A stretch of DNA of 64,000 bases from Methanomicrobium sp. W14 (GTDB lineage Archaea > Halobacteriota > Methanomicrobia > Methanomicrobiales > Methanomicrobiaceae). The stretch is from positions 124,001-188,000 of the forward strand of contig NZ_JAGGMM010000003.1 in the NCBI RefSeq assembly GCF_017875315.1. Direction: 5' to 3'. The notes beneath the pieces are model-generated. The model saw only the letters and a list, made by a program, of their open reading frames with translations. It was not told where the DNA came from and did no database searches. How positions within the stretch are numbered: the stretch's first letter is position 1; each line of letters begins with the position of its first letter. Of this stretch, positions 1 to 8,660 are shown one piece after another. The position numbers and the translations under genes are program-made.

Positions 1-367
1 CGCAGGCCTTGTCTATATGCTCCTGTTTTGGTTCTGAAATAATACTTATCTGGTTCGTAAGCCCCATCAGGACGACGTCAAGGACAGTGAAATTAAACAC
101 AGGATATGTCGACTGCGGTATGTAAGCCACCTTTTTCGCTATCTGCCTGTGATCAAGAGTCTTTATGTCTGCATCATCCAGGTAAACAGAACCCGAATAG
201 TCTTTCAAAAAACCGAGGATGCACCGAAACATCGTGCTTTTGCCGACACCGTTCGGGCCGAGAACTGCGAGGAGATCGCCCTCCTTTGCGGAAAATGAAA
301 CGTCGGACAAGACCTTCCTGGACTTTTTCCGGTACGAAAACGTCAGGTCTTTCACCTCAAGCGTCAT
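1..367 (-). CDS. ABC importer ATP-binding protein, FecE/BtuD type (partial, runs off left edge)
   Basis: Cytoplasmic ATPase of an iron-chelate/cobalamin-type importer, powering the permease encoded immediately upstream. Only the first ~122 residues are inside the window. The Walker A loop GPNGVGKST is at residues 37-45 and the Q-loop (AYIPQ) ends near residue 85. The LSGG signature and Walker B would lie beyond the edge. The ATG at 365-367 overlaps the permease stop codon (ATGA), so the two are translationally coupled. Heme, siderophore or B12 as substrate cannot be told apart from this part. Confidence 0.9.
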   Translation of the reverse strand, partial: MTLEVKDLTFSYRKKSRKVLSDVSFSAKEGDLLAVLGPNGVGKSTMFRCILGFLKDYSGSVYLDDADIKTLDHRQIAKKVAYIPQSTYPVFNFTVLDVVLMGLTNQISIISEPKQEHIDKAC

Positions 368-1416
368 GAACGCCTGCCTCCCGTAATCAGAAGATACGCG
401 AATATAGGTCCTCCGATAAAGGAAGTAAGAATTCCGAGCGGAACCTCGATTGAAGCCATAGTTCTTGCAAAGTCGTCAACCAGAAGAAGAAAACCCCCCC
501 CCATAAAAATTGCGGCAGGAATAATCCTCCTGTAGTCGTAACCGAAGACCATTCTGCAGAAATGCGGTATTACAAGTCCTACCCACCCGATAATCCCGGA
601 AATGGACACAGAGACAGCTGTTATAAGTGTCGCACAGGCAATAACGACAATTCGCAGGAGGGTCGTGTTAATTCCCATGCTCTTCGCCTCGTCCTCGCCG
701 ACTGTAAGGACGTTGAGCCTCCACCGGAGAAGAATCAGGGGTATAAGCCCTGCAATTATTATAGGTCCTGCATAAAATATGTCGTTCATCGTGACCGCTG
801 AAAGGCTTCCCATGAGCCAGTAGGTTATCGCGGGGAGCTGGTCGGTGGTGTCCGCCGTAAGCTTTATGTAGGAAAGGGACGCTGAAAACAGACTTCCGAC
901 AAGAATTCCCGCAAGTACCATGCTCAATGTGGGCGATCCTCTTGCAAGCCTGCTCACGCAGTATGCAACACCAACGGCTGTCATTCCGCCCACAAAGGCA
1001 AAGAGAGTTACGGCACTGCTTCCAAGGTAAAGATATATTGCAAGGGCCGCCCCGAAACCTGCACCGGCCGAAGCTCCCAGTATATCAGGAGATACCAGGG
1101 GGTTTTGGAACATTCCCTGATAGGCTGCACCTGCCGTTGAAAGTGCAGCACCAACAAGGATTGCGGCAAGAATTCTCGGGAGCCGGATACCGCACACAAC
1201 GCTGTTCATCGCGTAGTCCCACGTGTGCTCAAAAGGGGATATATTTACTAAAGAAAGGATGTTTGACGAAAGAATCTTTACAACGTCGTCTATACATATC
1301 GAAAAACGCCCTATGCAAAGAGAAATAAGGGCACAGGCAAAAACAGCGACAAAAAGAATTACAAATCTCAACCTGTAATCAGGAAGTGTCCTTTCGGTTG
1401 CTTCAGGAATATTCAT
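364..1416 (-). CDS. FecCD-family ABC transporter permease (iron-chelate/B12 type)
   Basis: Membrane-spanning subunit of a type II ABC importer (FecCD/BtuC/FhuB family). The 350-residue length is normal for the family, with many hydrophobic segments. Two family stretches are readable: GIRLPRILAAILVGAALS with GMFQNPLVSPDILG after it, and GWVGLVIPHFCRMVFG near residue 275. The stop overlaps the ATPase start in the usual permease-ATPase order. No substrate-binding protein is visible on the upstream side. The substrate is probably an iron chelate or corrinoid; the sequence does not decide. Confidence 0.93.
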   Translation of the reverse strand: MNIPEATERTLPDYRLRFVILFVAVFACALISLCIGRFSICIDDVVKILSSNILSLVNISPFEHTWDYAMNSVVCGIRLPRILAAILVGAALSTAGAAYQGMFQNPLVSPDILGASAGAGFGAALAIYLYLGSSAVTLFAFVGGMTAVGVAYCVSRLARGSPTLSMVLAGILVGSLFSASLSYIKLTADTTDQLPAITYWLMGSLSAVTMNDIFYAGPIIIAGLIPLILLRWRLNVLTVGEDEAKSMGINTTLLRIVVIACATLITAVSVSISGIIGWVGLVIPHFCRMVFGYDYRRIIPAAIFMGGGFLLLVDDFARTMASIEVPLGILTSFIGGPIFAYLLITGGRRS

Positions 1417-1439
1417 AAAATGCCATAAAAAATTGTATT

Positions 1440-1485
1440 GTGGATTAAATAACTCAATATGTTAACTAAATGTTGCTAACACACG
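1440..1485 (-). promoter_or_regulatory. Possible promoter and inverted-repeat operator upstream of the FecCD permease
   Basis: Read on the minus strand, the 94-bp gap before the permease ATG holds an A/T-rich TATA-like element around 1444-1452. Upstream of it is an imperfect inverted repeat with TGTTA/TAACA ends at about 1460-1481. A metal-responsive repressor site would fit an iron transporter, but the match to any known operator is weak. Confidence 0.3.
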
Positions 1486-1510
1486 CTGAATTTCCATACC
1501 ACACTTTGGA

Positions 1511-2137
1511 TTACTCAGATTTGAATTTGAAATTAAGACAGACCCATTTTATCCAGCTTATTACAGTAGAAGCCCTTCTCCTGCATGTCACCATGCTGTA
1601 ATTACTGTAATTATCTTTGATTATTTGCGCCACGGATTCTCTTGTAACTTTCTTTAAATCATAGCCGCACTCTTTCAGAAGCATTGCAGCAGAACGAAAA
1701 ACCGGTTTTCTCATCAGCTGTACCAGTAATATTTTGTTGCGGTACCTCCTCAAAGGGTAATTTTTAACCTCGTTTCCAAGCCTTGTTAAAAGGAAAAAAC
1801 TTTTATAATGAGGGTCCCTCTCCAAAAAGTCCAGGTAAATTGCAGCATTTGCATAATACTCACCCTGCCGCCCGTTAAATTTGAACTGTTCTGAGATCTG
1901 TTCACTTGTTTTCCACTTTTCATCAAAAGAGACCACCATGTCAAGTATTTTATCCAGGTCGTTTGCCTGTGGAAAGGGAACTTTTACCGGATTATGCGGC
2001 CTTTCTTCTATATATAGGAGCATTTCACTAAGATCGACAGGAAGTTCTGATCCTAAGAAGAATGATGTTGTATGGCGTTTTTTTGTAATGGCGCCATTCT
2101 GAGCTGTTCCGGAATTCTTTTTTTGCACGGGATTCAC
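1511..2137 (-). CDS. Unknown ~208-residue protein with a helix-turn-helix-like C-terminal half
   Basis: I do not recognise this family with confidence. The N-terminal ~50 residues are polar and low in conservation cues. From about residue 70 the text (KTSEQISEQFKFNGRQGEYY, then a Y/L/F-rich helix and an RLG turn) resembles small winged-helix modules that accompany restriction or nuclease-type proteins, and a basic C-terminus follows (CRRRAST). The start used is a GTG at 2137; another GTG at 2128 has better spacing from GAGGGG. It lies in the same direction as the transporter with a 94-bp gap, so it may be a separate unit. A DNA-binding role is inference only. Confidence 0.6.
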   Translation of the reverse strand: MNPVQKKNSGTAQNGAITKKRHTTSFFLGSELPVDLSEMLLYIEERPHNPVKVPFPQANDLDKILDMVVSFDEKWKTSEQISEQFKFNGRQGEYYANAAIYLDFLERDPHYKSFFLLTRLGNEVKNYPLRRYRNKILLVQLMRKPVFRSAAMLLKECGYDLKKVTRESVAQIIKDNYSNYSMVTCRRRASTVISWIKWVCLNFKFKSE

Positions 2138-2420
2138 CCCTCTATACCCGGCCAGACCTGGACAGTTTCACTAATTTTGTCGCCCCCTTAAACAGGTGAT
2201 TGATCTATAATCGATTCCATATCAAATAATTCATTTCCGGGTATTGCAGTTACCGGATGTATATTTTTTCAGGGATATTCTTTTTTTAATAATAACCGGC
2301 TTAACTATTATAACGATTTTTAGAGACAGATTTTTTTAGTACATGTAATTCATTGGAATTTGATCTGCAAATCCGTAAAATGCCTTTTTCTTGCTATAAC
2401 GGATCCTGTTAATCAAATAA

Positions 2421-2553
2421 TGTTAATGTTTAATTTTAAATAAATGATCATAATTAAGTAAAAGAATTATCAAAAAGAGATCCTGCGAAGTGGCTCCTCA
2501 CTGACAGCCTGGTCCACTTCTGTGCAGCCGGCCTTAAAGCCGGAGGGGAAAAC
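2421..2553 (+). promoter_or_regulatory. Promoter and conserved structured leader of pilin block A
   Basis: A TATA-like element (TTTAAATA, 2435-2442) is followed by a leader of about 85-110 nt that recurs almost base for base at 8661-8792 in front of block B. Visible structure includes arms AAGTGG (2488-2493)/CCACTT (2514-2519). A second hairpin is CCGGC (2528-2532)/GCCGG (2539-2543), whose right arm runs directly into the SD sequence GGAGGGG (2542-2548) of the first pilin. In block B the first arm changes from A to G and still pairs (G-U). Conservation outside coding sequence suggests a transcribed regulatory leader. Confidence 0.6.
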
Positions 2554-3339
2554 ATGAATTTTCTGGAAAAAAAGCCTTTAAACAATAGCGATAGCGCTGT
2601 ATCGCCGGTTGTCGGCGTGATGCTGATGCTTGTCGTCACCATCATTATTGCAGCGGTTGTAAGCGGGTTTGCCGGAGGTCTTGTCGGGGGGACTGACCAG
2701 AAGGCGCCGCTTCTTACAATGGATGTAAAGATTTCGAACACGGGCACTTATATAGGGAGCGGATTTTCGGCGACCGTTACAAGTGTAAGCGATCCTATCC
2801 GGACAAAGGATATAAAAATAGCGACATCCTGGAAAGTTACCGGTGACACGGGAAGTGTTACAGCAGGAGGGAGCACTGCATCACCGTTTGTTTCAAACGT
2901 AAAAAGCCCTGAGATAACATCAGAAGATAAGTCAACTGATCTTATTGAAAGTTGTGCTCCCTATGGATTTGGTCCGGGCGTGAACTCTTCTTCAGGTGCA
3001 CAGGATTTGGTTAATCCATTCGACAAGCCCGGACAGCAGTTCGGGAATTATTCCCTTGTACAGGGAACGGGTCTTACTGCATACGCTTACGGAAGCAACT
3101 CAGAGAAAGCTGTAGGAGCTTCTCCAAAACATAGTGACACGGGCGGATACGGGGTAGTGACTGACTACACCTACACGAGAGGCGGCTCTTATAAAGACAG
3201 TGCTACTGATGCTGCAACTGCTGTCCTGGGTAACGGATGGGAGAAGTTAAGGACAGGTGACACTGTGAACGTCAAGGTCATTCATATACCGACCGGAAAA
3301 GTGATATTCGAAAAGAATGTCGCGGTTACGGAGGGCTGA
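2554..3339 (+). CDS. Type IV pilin-like protein, slot 1 block A (odd family)
   Basis: Secreted pilin-like subunit with an archaeal class III (PibD/EppA-type) prepilin leader. A short polar N-terminus ending NSDSA is followed by the hydrophobic VSPVVGVMLMLVVTIIIA segment, which would form the pilus core after cleavage just before VSP. The 261-residue protein belongs to the odd-slot family: MDVKISNTG after the core, APYGFGPGV mid-protein, FGNYSLVQGT, then VLGNGWEKLRTGD and a C-terminal PTGKVIF...VTEG. It has one cysteine (SCAPYG). Its SD is GGAGGGG. The final Glu-Gly codons GAG GGC serve as the SD of slot 2. Confidence 0.9.
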   Translation: MNFLEKKPLNNSDSAVSPVVGVMLMLVVTIIIAAVVSGFAGGLVGGTDQKAPLLTMDVKISNTGTYIGSGFSATVTSVSDPIRTKDIKIATSWKVTGDTGSVTAGGSTASPFVSNVKSPEITSEDKSTDLIESCAPYGFGPGVNSSSGAQDLVNPFDKPGQQFGNYSLVQGTGLTAYAYGSNSEKAVGASPKHSDTGGYGVVTDYTYTRGGSYKDSATDAATAVLGNGWEKLRTGDTVNVKVIHIPTGKVIFEKNVAVTEG

Positions 3340-3343
3340 TTTT

Positions 3344-3946
3344 ATGAAAACAAATGACACAGCAGTCTCACCTGTCGTAGGCGTCATGATGATGCTTGTT
3401 GTCACAATTATCATTGCGGCGGTTGTTTCCGCATTTGCGGGAAGTTCCATGAACAGCCAGCAGAAAGCTTCCCAGGCAACAATACAGGGAACTTTCAGCA
3501 TAGGTTCAGGGATGGAGATTACGCATATGGGCGGAGATGCACTTGCAACAAACGATTTGGTCTTTACTGTAAGAAACAGCCCGGTATTCGGACCAAATCT
3601 TGAACAGGTGACTGCGCAGACTCTCGACAAAACCACTATCTACGACGGACGGGGACGTCCTCTTGATTACGGTGACGGGAGCACAAACGCTACATCGTTT
3701 AAATCCGGCGATACCCTGTATATCAACGCATCTTCCATAAAGTGCGATCTTTTGCAGCCCATTGTTGTGCCCGACGATTATACATCTAAACATGGCAGCG
3801 ACGGCTACACATATTCAGGTGAAAAACAGGAGCGTTGGGCGCTGTGCTTCAAAAACAACGACAATATAGGAAACACCTTCTACCTTGATGTAAGCGACAA
3901 GAGCGGAAACCTCATCTGCAGAAGCGAGGTCACGATAACTGCGTGA
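3344..3946 (+). CDS. Type IV pilin-like protein, slot 2 block A (even family)
   Basis: 200-residue pilin-like protein starting MKTNDTA before the hydrophobic VSPVVGVMMMLVVTIIIAAVV core. I chose ATG 3344 rather than a longer upstream frame because the SD GGAGGG (inside the stop end of slot 1) sits 7-8 nt before it and the leader then matches its block B partner. The even-slot family is recognisable by the sequence after the core (QATIQGTFSI, GMEITHMGGDAL), FGPNLEQ, a GDTLYINA strand and the C-terminal YLDVSDKSGNLI. It carries three cysteines (KCDLL, ALCFK, LICRS), unlike most odd-slot pilins. Confidence 0.9.
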   Translation: MKTNDTAVSPVVGVMMMLVVTIIIAAVVSAFAGSSMNSQQKASQATIQGTFSIGSGMEITHMGGDALATNDLVFTVRNSPVFGPNLEQVTAQTLDKTTIYDGRGRPLDYGDGSTNATSFKSGDTLYINASSIKCDLLQPIVVPDDYTSKHGSDGYTYSGEKQERWALCFKNNDNIGNTFYLDVSDKSGNLICRSEVTITA

Positions 3947-3964
3947 TGACAGGGAGAAAAGGAA

Positions 3965-4750
3965 ATGATAATGAAAAATGATTCTGCGGTCTCTCCTGTT
4001 GTGGGTGTTATGCTGATGCTTGTTGTCACAATAATCATTGCAACAGTAGTCAGCGGATTTGCAGGGGGTCTTGTTGCATCAGGCAGCCAGAAGTCCCCCG
4101 CTCTTTCCATGGACGTTAAGATAACAAATTCAGGTACATGGACAGGAAGCGGTTTTTCTGCGGTTGTAACCGGAGTAAGTGAGCCGATTCAGACGAGCGA
4201 CCTTAAGATAGTAACGTCCTGGAAGACAAAAATGAAGTACAATTACGGCACTGCAAACGAGGAACTGGAGCAAATTAAAAACGGGACAATCATTACCGGC
4301 GGGAATACTTCTGCCGGTCGTGTGGCAAATGTTAATGTGATTGAGCCTCTTTCAGCCTCATCGGGACTGAATGTCGCAAGCATAGCACCGTACGGTTCCG
4401 GACTTGCGACTGTCCCGGGAGAACCGGCGGTTTCAGGAAATGCACTGACACAGTACAAGGTACCGGAGTGGCAGTTTGGAAACTACACACTCACAACAGG
4501 CGTAAGCATGAGTGCAAAGCCTTACGGAGAACTGAAAGACGGTACAGGTAAAGCGTATACAAGCGGCTACGGGGTAAAATCTCCATTTGCATACACTTCT
4601 GACAGCAGGGATTATACCGACCCCATGCAGGCAGTTCTTGGATACGGGTGGGAAGAGCTCAGGTCTGGAGATACAGTCTCTGTAAAGGTAGTCTTTGTAC
4701 CTACCGGAAAAACGGTCTTTTCAAAGGACATCCCGGTAACGGAGGGCTAA
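3965..4750 (+). CDS. Type IV pilin-like protein, slot 3 block A (odd family)
   Basis: 261-residue odd-family pilin-like protein. The leader is MIMKNDSA, then VSPVVGVMLMLVVTIIIATVV. Odd-family marks are MDVKITNSGTW, a SIAPYGSGLA stretch, FGNYTLTTGVSMSAK, VLGYGWEELRSGD and a PTGKTVFSKD...VTEG end. It has no cysteine at all, while its block B partner has four. The SD is GGGAG at 3952-3956, and ATG 3971 is an alternative two codons downstream. Its last codons again form the SD GGAGGG for slot 4. Confidence 0.9.
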   Translation: MIMKNDSAVSPVVGVMLMLVVTIIIATVVSGFAGGLVASGSQKSPALSMDVKITNSGTWTGSGFSAVVTGVSEPIQTSDLKIVTSWKTKMKYNYGTANEELEQIKNGTIITGGNTSAGRVANVNVIEPLSASSGLNVASIAPYGSGLATVPGEPAVSGNALTQYKVPEWQFGNYTLTTGVSMSAKPYGELKDGTGKAYTSGYGVKSPFAYTSDSRDYTDPMQAVLGYGWEELRSGDTVSVKVVFVPTGKTVFSKDIPVTEG

Positions 4751-4752
4751 TC

Positions 4753-5373
4753 ATGGCATATAAATCAAATGACAATGCAGTCTCTCCTGTTGTCGGTGTT
4801 ATGCTGATGCTTGTCGTGACAATTATCATTGCAGCGGTTGTCTCCGCTTTTTCAGGCGGACTTACCAGCGGACAGACAAAGGCTCCTCAGGCAAATATCA
4901 AAGGAACATTCAGCATATCCGAAGGGATGACCATCTCACATGCAGGCGGAGATTCTCTTGCGACAAAAGACATCATATTCACGATTCGTGATGGCTCTAC
5001 ATTCGGGCCGAATCTTGAATCATCAACGGCACAGACACTTGATATGACCACGATAAAAGTGAATACGCCTGACAGGGGTGAAGGACCTATGAGAACTATA
5101 GATGGTGCCTTTTATATGACATCTTTCAACTCAGGTGATACGGTAACAATTGATCCTGAAGACTGTACGTGCAATATAATGCAGCCTAATGTTGCGCCTA
5201 CTGATTTTGAAGAAAATGTCGGTGAAGACAACTATACTTACAAAGGAAACCAGACGGCTTCATGGGCTTACTGTATCAGAAATCAGGACAGTATCGGAAA
5301 AAAATTCATCCTTGAAGTAAGTGACACGGGTGGCCACCTGATTTCAAAGACTGATGTTCTGGTAACGGCATGA
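4753..5373 (+). CDS. Type IV pilin-like protein, slot 4 block A (even family)
   Basis: 206-residue even-family pilin-like protein, leader MAYKSNDNA before the core. ATG 4753 follows the slot 3 stop by two bases and uses the SD GGAGGG at 4741-4746. Even-family marks are QANIKGTFSISEGMTISHAG, FGPNLESSTA, a CTCNIMQPNVAP segment, SWAYCIRNQDSIGKKF and an ISKTDVLVTA end. Its three cysteines include a CxC pair, compatible with a disulfide after secretion. An unused upstream frame from 4648 is rejected as it lies inside slot 3. Confidence 0.9.
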   Translation: MAYKSNDNAVSPVVGVMLMLVVTIIIAAVVSAFSGGLTSGQTKAPQANIKGTFSISEGMTISHAGGDSLATKDIIFTIRDGSTFGPNLESSTAQTLDMTTIKVNTPDRGEGPMRTIDGAFYMTSFNSGDTVTIDPEDCTCNIMQPNVAPTDFEENVGEDNYTYKGNQTASWAYCIRNQDSIGKKFILEVSDTGGHLISKTDVLVTA

Positions 5374-5400
5374 GTGCTAATTTTCAAGGAGGGTTAAATA

Positions 5401-6408
5401 TTGAAGATTTCAACAAAGGGAAAACCTGTTTTCAGGCACAGAACTGGCAAAAATGATGAATCTGCTGTGTCTCCTGTCGTAGGTGTTATGCTTATGCTTG
5501 TCGTGACAATCATCATTGCAGCAGTAGTCAGCGGGTTTGCCGGAGGGCTTATTGAAAACGGGGGACACAAGACGCCGTCACTTGCAATGGACGTTCAGAT
5601 AACAAATTCCGGTAATTACAGAGGAAGTGAATTTGCAGCAACTGTTACCGGGGTGAGTGAACCGATCAGTACATCAGATATAAAGATTGTCACTTCCTGG
5701 ACAACGAAGGTAAAAAAGAACAGCTACATACTTGGAAATGGCATATCCATCTACGTACTTGTTGATGGTATATATAAGAAAATTCCAGAAGGGAGTGCAA
5801 TGAAAGGTAAGGGCTGTACCCTCGGCCTGCCGCTTGGGACTGTATATCATGGCGGTGCTGAATGTATTCCGGGTGTTTCAAATTCATATACACATAAAAC
5901 TGCAATGAGCGTTGCTCCATATGGCTTTGGCCCCGGGGTAACTAATACAACTACATCTGATATTGCACCAAGTATGGCTTATGATACAAGCGGTCCGACT
6001 ATTCCAATGTATAACTGGCAGTTTTTTTCAGTAACCCATTTTGGAAACTACAGTCTCGAGCAGGGAACTGTCATGCTTGCTGAAGCAGCCGGACGATGTA
6101 TTTATTATCCAAGAACTGGTGGAGATCCTGATGATTTTATAGGGGGCGGTTATGGCACTTTATCTAAAGGCAAGTTAACTCACCCATATATGTACCAGAG
6201 TGATAAGAGAACTTATACATTATATACCGGCAATGAAACGGTGCCAGTTGATATTATTGCCGACGGGGGAGAGGTCGACGGTATGCAGGCAGTTCTTGGC
6301 TGCGGATGGGAAAACCTCCGGGGAGGAGATGTCGTAAACGTAAAAGTTGTGTATACTCCTTCCGGGAAAACGATCTTCGATCAGGATGTGGTGGTGAGCT
6401 ATTCATGA
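5401..6408 (+). CDS. Type IV pilin-like protein, slot 5 block A (odd family, largest)
   Basis: 335-residue odd-family pilin-like protein with a long basic leader (MKISTKGKPVFRHRTGKNDES) before AVSPVVGVMLMLVV. The start is a TTG at 5401; the SD AAGGAGGG at 5387-5394 lies about 7 nt upstream and no in-frame ATG precedes the core, so TTG decides the start. Odd-family marks are MDVQITNSGNY, APYGFGPGV, FGNYSLEQGTVM and VLGCGWENLRGGD. Insertions in the middle make it the longest in the block. Four cysteines (GCTLGLP, AECIPG, GRCIYY, GCGWE). Its end overlaps slot 6. Confidence 0.88.
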   Translation: MKISTKGKPVFRHRTGKNDESAVSPVVGVMLMLVVTIIIAAVVSGFAGGLIENGGHKTPSLAMDVQITNSGNYRGSEFAATVTGVSEPISTSDIKIVTSWTTKVKKNSYILGNGISIYVLVDGIYKKIPEGSAMKGKGCTLGLPLGTVYHGGAECIPGVSNSYTHKTAMSVAPYGFGPGVTNTTTSDIAPSMAYDTSGPTIPMYNWQFFSVTHFGNYSLEQGTVMLAEAAGRCIYYPRTGGDPDDFIGGGYGTLSKGKLTHPYMYQSDKRTYTLYTGNETVPVDIIADGGEVDGMQAVLGCGWENLRGGDVVNVKVVYTPSGKTIFDQDVVVSYS

Positions 6409-7058
6409 AGGGGAACACTATGAATATCAGAGACAATAATGCCGTTTCACCTGTTGTCGGTGTGATGATGATGCTCGTCGTAACGATTATCATCGCCGCG
6501 GTCGTATCGGCGTTCGGCTCAGGGATGGCCGACAGCCAGTCAGAGGCTCTGCAGGCAAAGATTGGAGCAACATTCAGTGTTTCAGGAGGTATGACAATCA
6601 CTCACGATGGAGGAGACGCTATACCTCTTGATGATCTGGTGTTAATAACAAGCAATGGGAACGGTTTCGGTCCCAACGCAGAGAAAGTCACAACACAAAA
6701 AATTGATTTGACTTTAATTACCGATAAAGACGGCAACCAGGTCTTCTCAACAAACAGCGTAGGTGGCAAATCGTCCTTTAACCCCGGTGACACTCTCTAT
6801 ATCACTCCATACAATTGTACCTGCAGCCTTCTGCAGTATTCTGTTTCCGCACCTTTGTTTGATGATATACATGGTTCAAAATGCGGTGCTCCCTGGGACT
6901 GGGAGAATAATCCAACTACGTACGAGGGGACTAACTGTGATGCCTTATGGATGCTCTGCTTCAGGAACCCGGACAATGTTGGCAAAGTCTTTACATTCAA
7001 AGCAAGTGACAGGAACGGAAACATAATCTCGAAATGCGATGTGAAGATTACGTCATAG
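6405..7058 (+). CDS. Type IV pilin-like protein, slot 6 block A (even family, cysteine-rich)
   Basis: 217-residue even-family pilin-like protein. ATG 6405 overlaps the slot 5 stop (ATGA) and gives an MKG start like the partner at 12505. ATG 6420, preceded by AAGGGG, is an alternative that would shorten the leader by five residues. Even-family marks are AKIGATFSVSGGMTITHDGG, GFGPNAEKVTT, CTCSLLQ, LWMLCFRNPDNVGKVF and CDVKITS. Six cysteines, the most in the block, spread over the surface domain. A gap of nearly 200 bp follows before the thioredoxin-CcdA gene. Confidence 0.88.
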   Translation: MKGNTMNIRDNNAVSPVVGVMMMLVVTIIIAAVVSAFGSGMADSQSEALQAKIGATFSVSGGMTITHDGGDAIPLDDLVLITSNGNGFGPNAEKVTTQKIDLTLITDKDGNQVFSTNSVGGKSSFNPGDTLYITPYNCTCSLLQYSVSAPLFDDIHGSKCGAPWDWENNPTTYEGTNCDALWMLCFRNPDNVGKVFTFKASDRNGNIISKCDVKITS

Positions 7059-7252
7059 AAAGAAATCTGATGAAAAATCAAAAAAACAGGAAAATGCTGA
7101 ATATTCTGCTGCATAAAGGCAATCTGACAAAAATTTATTGCAGATTATATTTTTATGCAGTTTTCATAATTTCCGCCCGTACCTGTTTTGTTCATATGTT
7201 CAACCAAAAGATGAGGATAATTTAATTCACAAAAATACCCGCAGGATTAGTG

Positions 7253-8467
7253 ATGATATTCAAAATAAAAAAAGAATACACTTATTTTTGTTTTTTTCTA
7301 CTTTTTCTTTTGATTCTGGTTTTACCCGTATGTGCAGAAAACAACAGCGGCACAACACTCTCTGCTGACCCGATAACTTCAACCGGTTCAAACGTCACAC
7401 CAGAAGACCTCTTCAAAGACCTCATATCAGATGCAAACACCTCGGTAACGATATTCTACAGCAGCCGGTGCAGTTCATGCGTAAGAGTTCTTCCCGGCCT
7501 GGAGAACCTTTCGGACAGATACCCTGAAATTAAGGTCCGGTATTACGACCTTTACAACTCGACCGAAAACCTGACCCTTCTTTATGAGTTAGGGGCGCAA
7601 TATCACATGCACTATGTCTCTTACCCGATTCTTTTTACAGGTGACACGGTAGTTTTGTCCGGAATGGCTCCCATAACTGAAAACTCGGAATCCGTATTTG
7701 AAGCACTTGACAAAGGACTTATTCCGGACATTGAATATGAAAAAAGGTGGATAGAAGAAGACGAATACAAAGATTCAGCTGATCTTAGAAGTGACATCCC
7801 GGCGGGAATTATTCTTGTCGCATCTGCAGGACTTCTGGACGGAATAAATCCGTGTGCATTTGCAGTCCTTATTTTTCTTTTGATCTCCCTTATGGCAACA
7901 GACTCAGGGAAAAAAGTTCTTATCTCAGGACTTTTCTATACTTTTGCTGTTTTCCTTTTTTACACCCTGGCAGGACTCGGGATAATGAGTATTGTAAATC
8001 TTTCAGGTCTGTCGTTTTATTTCTCAATACTTGCCGGAATTATTGCTATAACGGCCGGTCTTGTAAACATCATCGATTCGTTGCGAAATGACCCCCGGTC
8101 ATCCTTATCGATACCGGCATCTTCAAAAGGAATTATAGGAAAATTCGTTAAAAGGGCAACATTACCCTCTTCATTTATCCTAGGAATAATAGTCGGGATG
8201 TTCGAACTCCCGTGTACAGGAGGCATATACCTCGCCATAATCAGTCTTTTGTCATCGGAGATGACCTTTTCTGAAGGAGTCCCCTATCTTATTCTGTATA
8301 ACATATTTTTCGTAATGCCGCTTTTGCTGATAACCTTTGCAGTTTTCCTCGGGCTTTCGCCGAAATTCGTGGACTCTGCAAGACTAAGATACAGGGGCAA
8401 AGTAAGACTTATTATGGGAATTGTTCTGATTGCAATAGGAATATTTGTAGTGTGGTGGCAGATCTGA
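7253..8467 (+). CDS. Membrane thiol-disulfide protein: thioredoxin domain fused to CcdA/DsbD-like domain (block A)
   Basis: 404-residue membrane protein predicted to pass reducing equivalents across the membrane. An N-terminal signal/anchor segment (residues ~10-28) is followed by an extracytoplasmic thioredoxin-like domain with the redox motif CSSC at 73-76 (FYSSRCSSCVRVLPGL). After it comes a multi-helix CcdA-type domain with the paired family cysteines in INPCAFAVL (C201) and ELPCTGGIYLA (C321). ATG 7253 is preferred over GTG 7250 because the block B copy starts at the same place. The position right after cysteine-containing pilins suggests it services their disulfides (inference). Confidence 0.9.
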   Translation: MIFKIKKEYTYFCFFLLFLLILVLPVCAENNSGTTLSADPITSTGSNVTPEDLFKDLISDANTSVTIFYSSRCSSCVRVLPGLENLSDRYPEIKVRYYDLYNSTENLTLLYELGAQYHMHYVSYPILFTGDTVVLSGMAPITENSESVFEALDKGLIPDIEYEKRWIEEDEYKDSADLRSDIPAGIILVASAGLLDGINPCAFAVLIFLLISLMATDSGKKVLISGLFYTFAVFLFYTLAGLGIMSIVNLSGLSFYFSILAGIIAITAGLVNIIDSLRNDPRSSLSIPASSKGIIGKFVKRATLPSSFILGIIVGMFELPCTGGIYLAIISLLSSEMTFSEGVPYLILYNIFFVMPLLLITFAVFLGLSPKFVDSARLRYRGKVRLIMGIVLIAIGIFVVWWQI

Positions 8468-8472
8468 AAATA

Positions 8473-8492
8473 CAGCTTTTTTCAGGAAGCTG
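8473..8492 (+). terminator. Hairpin with T-run after block A
   Basis: Arms CAGCTT (8473-8478) and AAGCTG (8487-8492) enclose a T-rich loop, with TTTTTT at 8477-8482, just after the stop of the thioredoxin-CcdA gene. T-runs of this kind terminate archaeal transcripts. Confidence 0.4.
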
Positions 8493-8660
8493 GTTAATTA
8501 CGGTTAGATAACTAATCAGATAAACGATTTATTAATTCAATAATCTTCTTATAATCACTTTTTAACTCAAAAACAGATGAACTTTTTCGTGAATATTTTT
8601 GATGGATCTACCCGGGCATATGTCATTTTTTTACCTTAGTATATATAGTTAAATTAGTTA

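Larger units (their letters stand above)
2421..8467 (+). repeat. Tandem duplication, copy A: leader + six pilin genes + thioredoxin-CcdA
   Basis: Collinear with 8661-14548. Every gene in this block has its closest visible partner at the same slot in the other block, and the leader sequences align base for base (offset 6239-6240). Divergence is concentrated in the middles of the pilins, while 5' ends, C-terminal ends and the centre of the thioredoxin-CcdA gene stay close to identical. The duplication therefore copied an already diversified seven-gene unit. Confidence 0.92.

Noticed and set aside
106-369. Plus-strand open frame at the left edge
   Set aside because: It is the complement of the ABC ATPase, which has a Walker A motif and couples to the permease stop.
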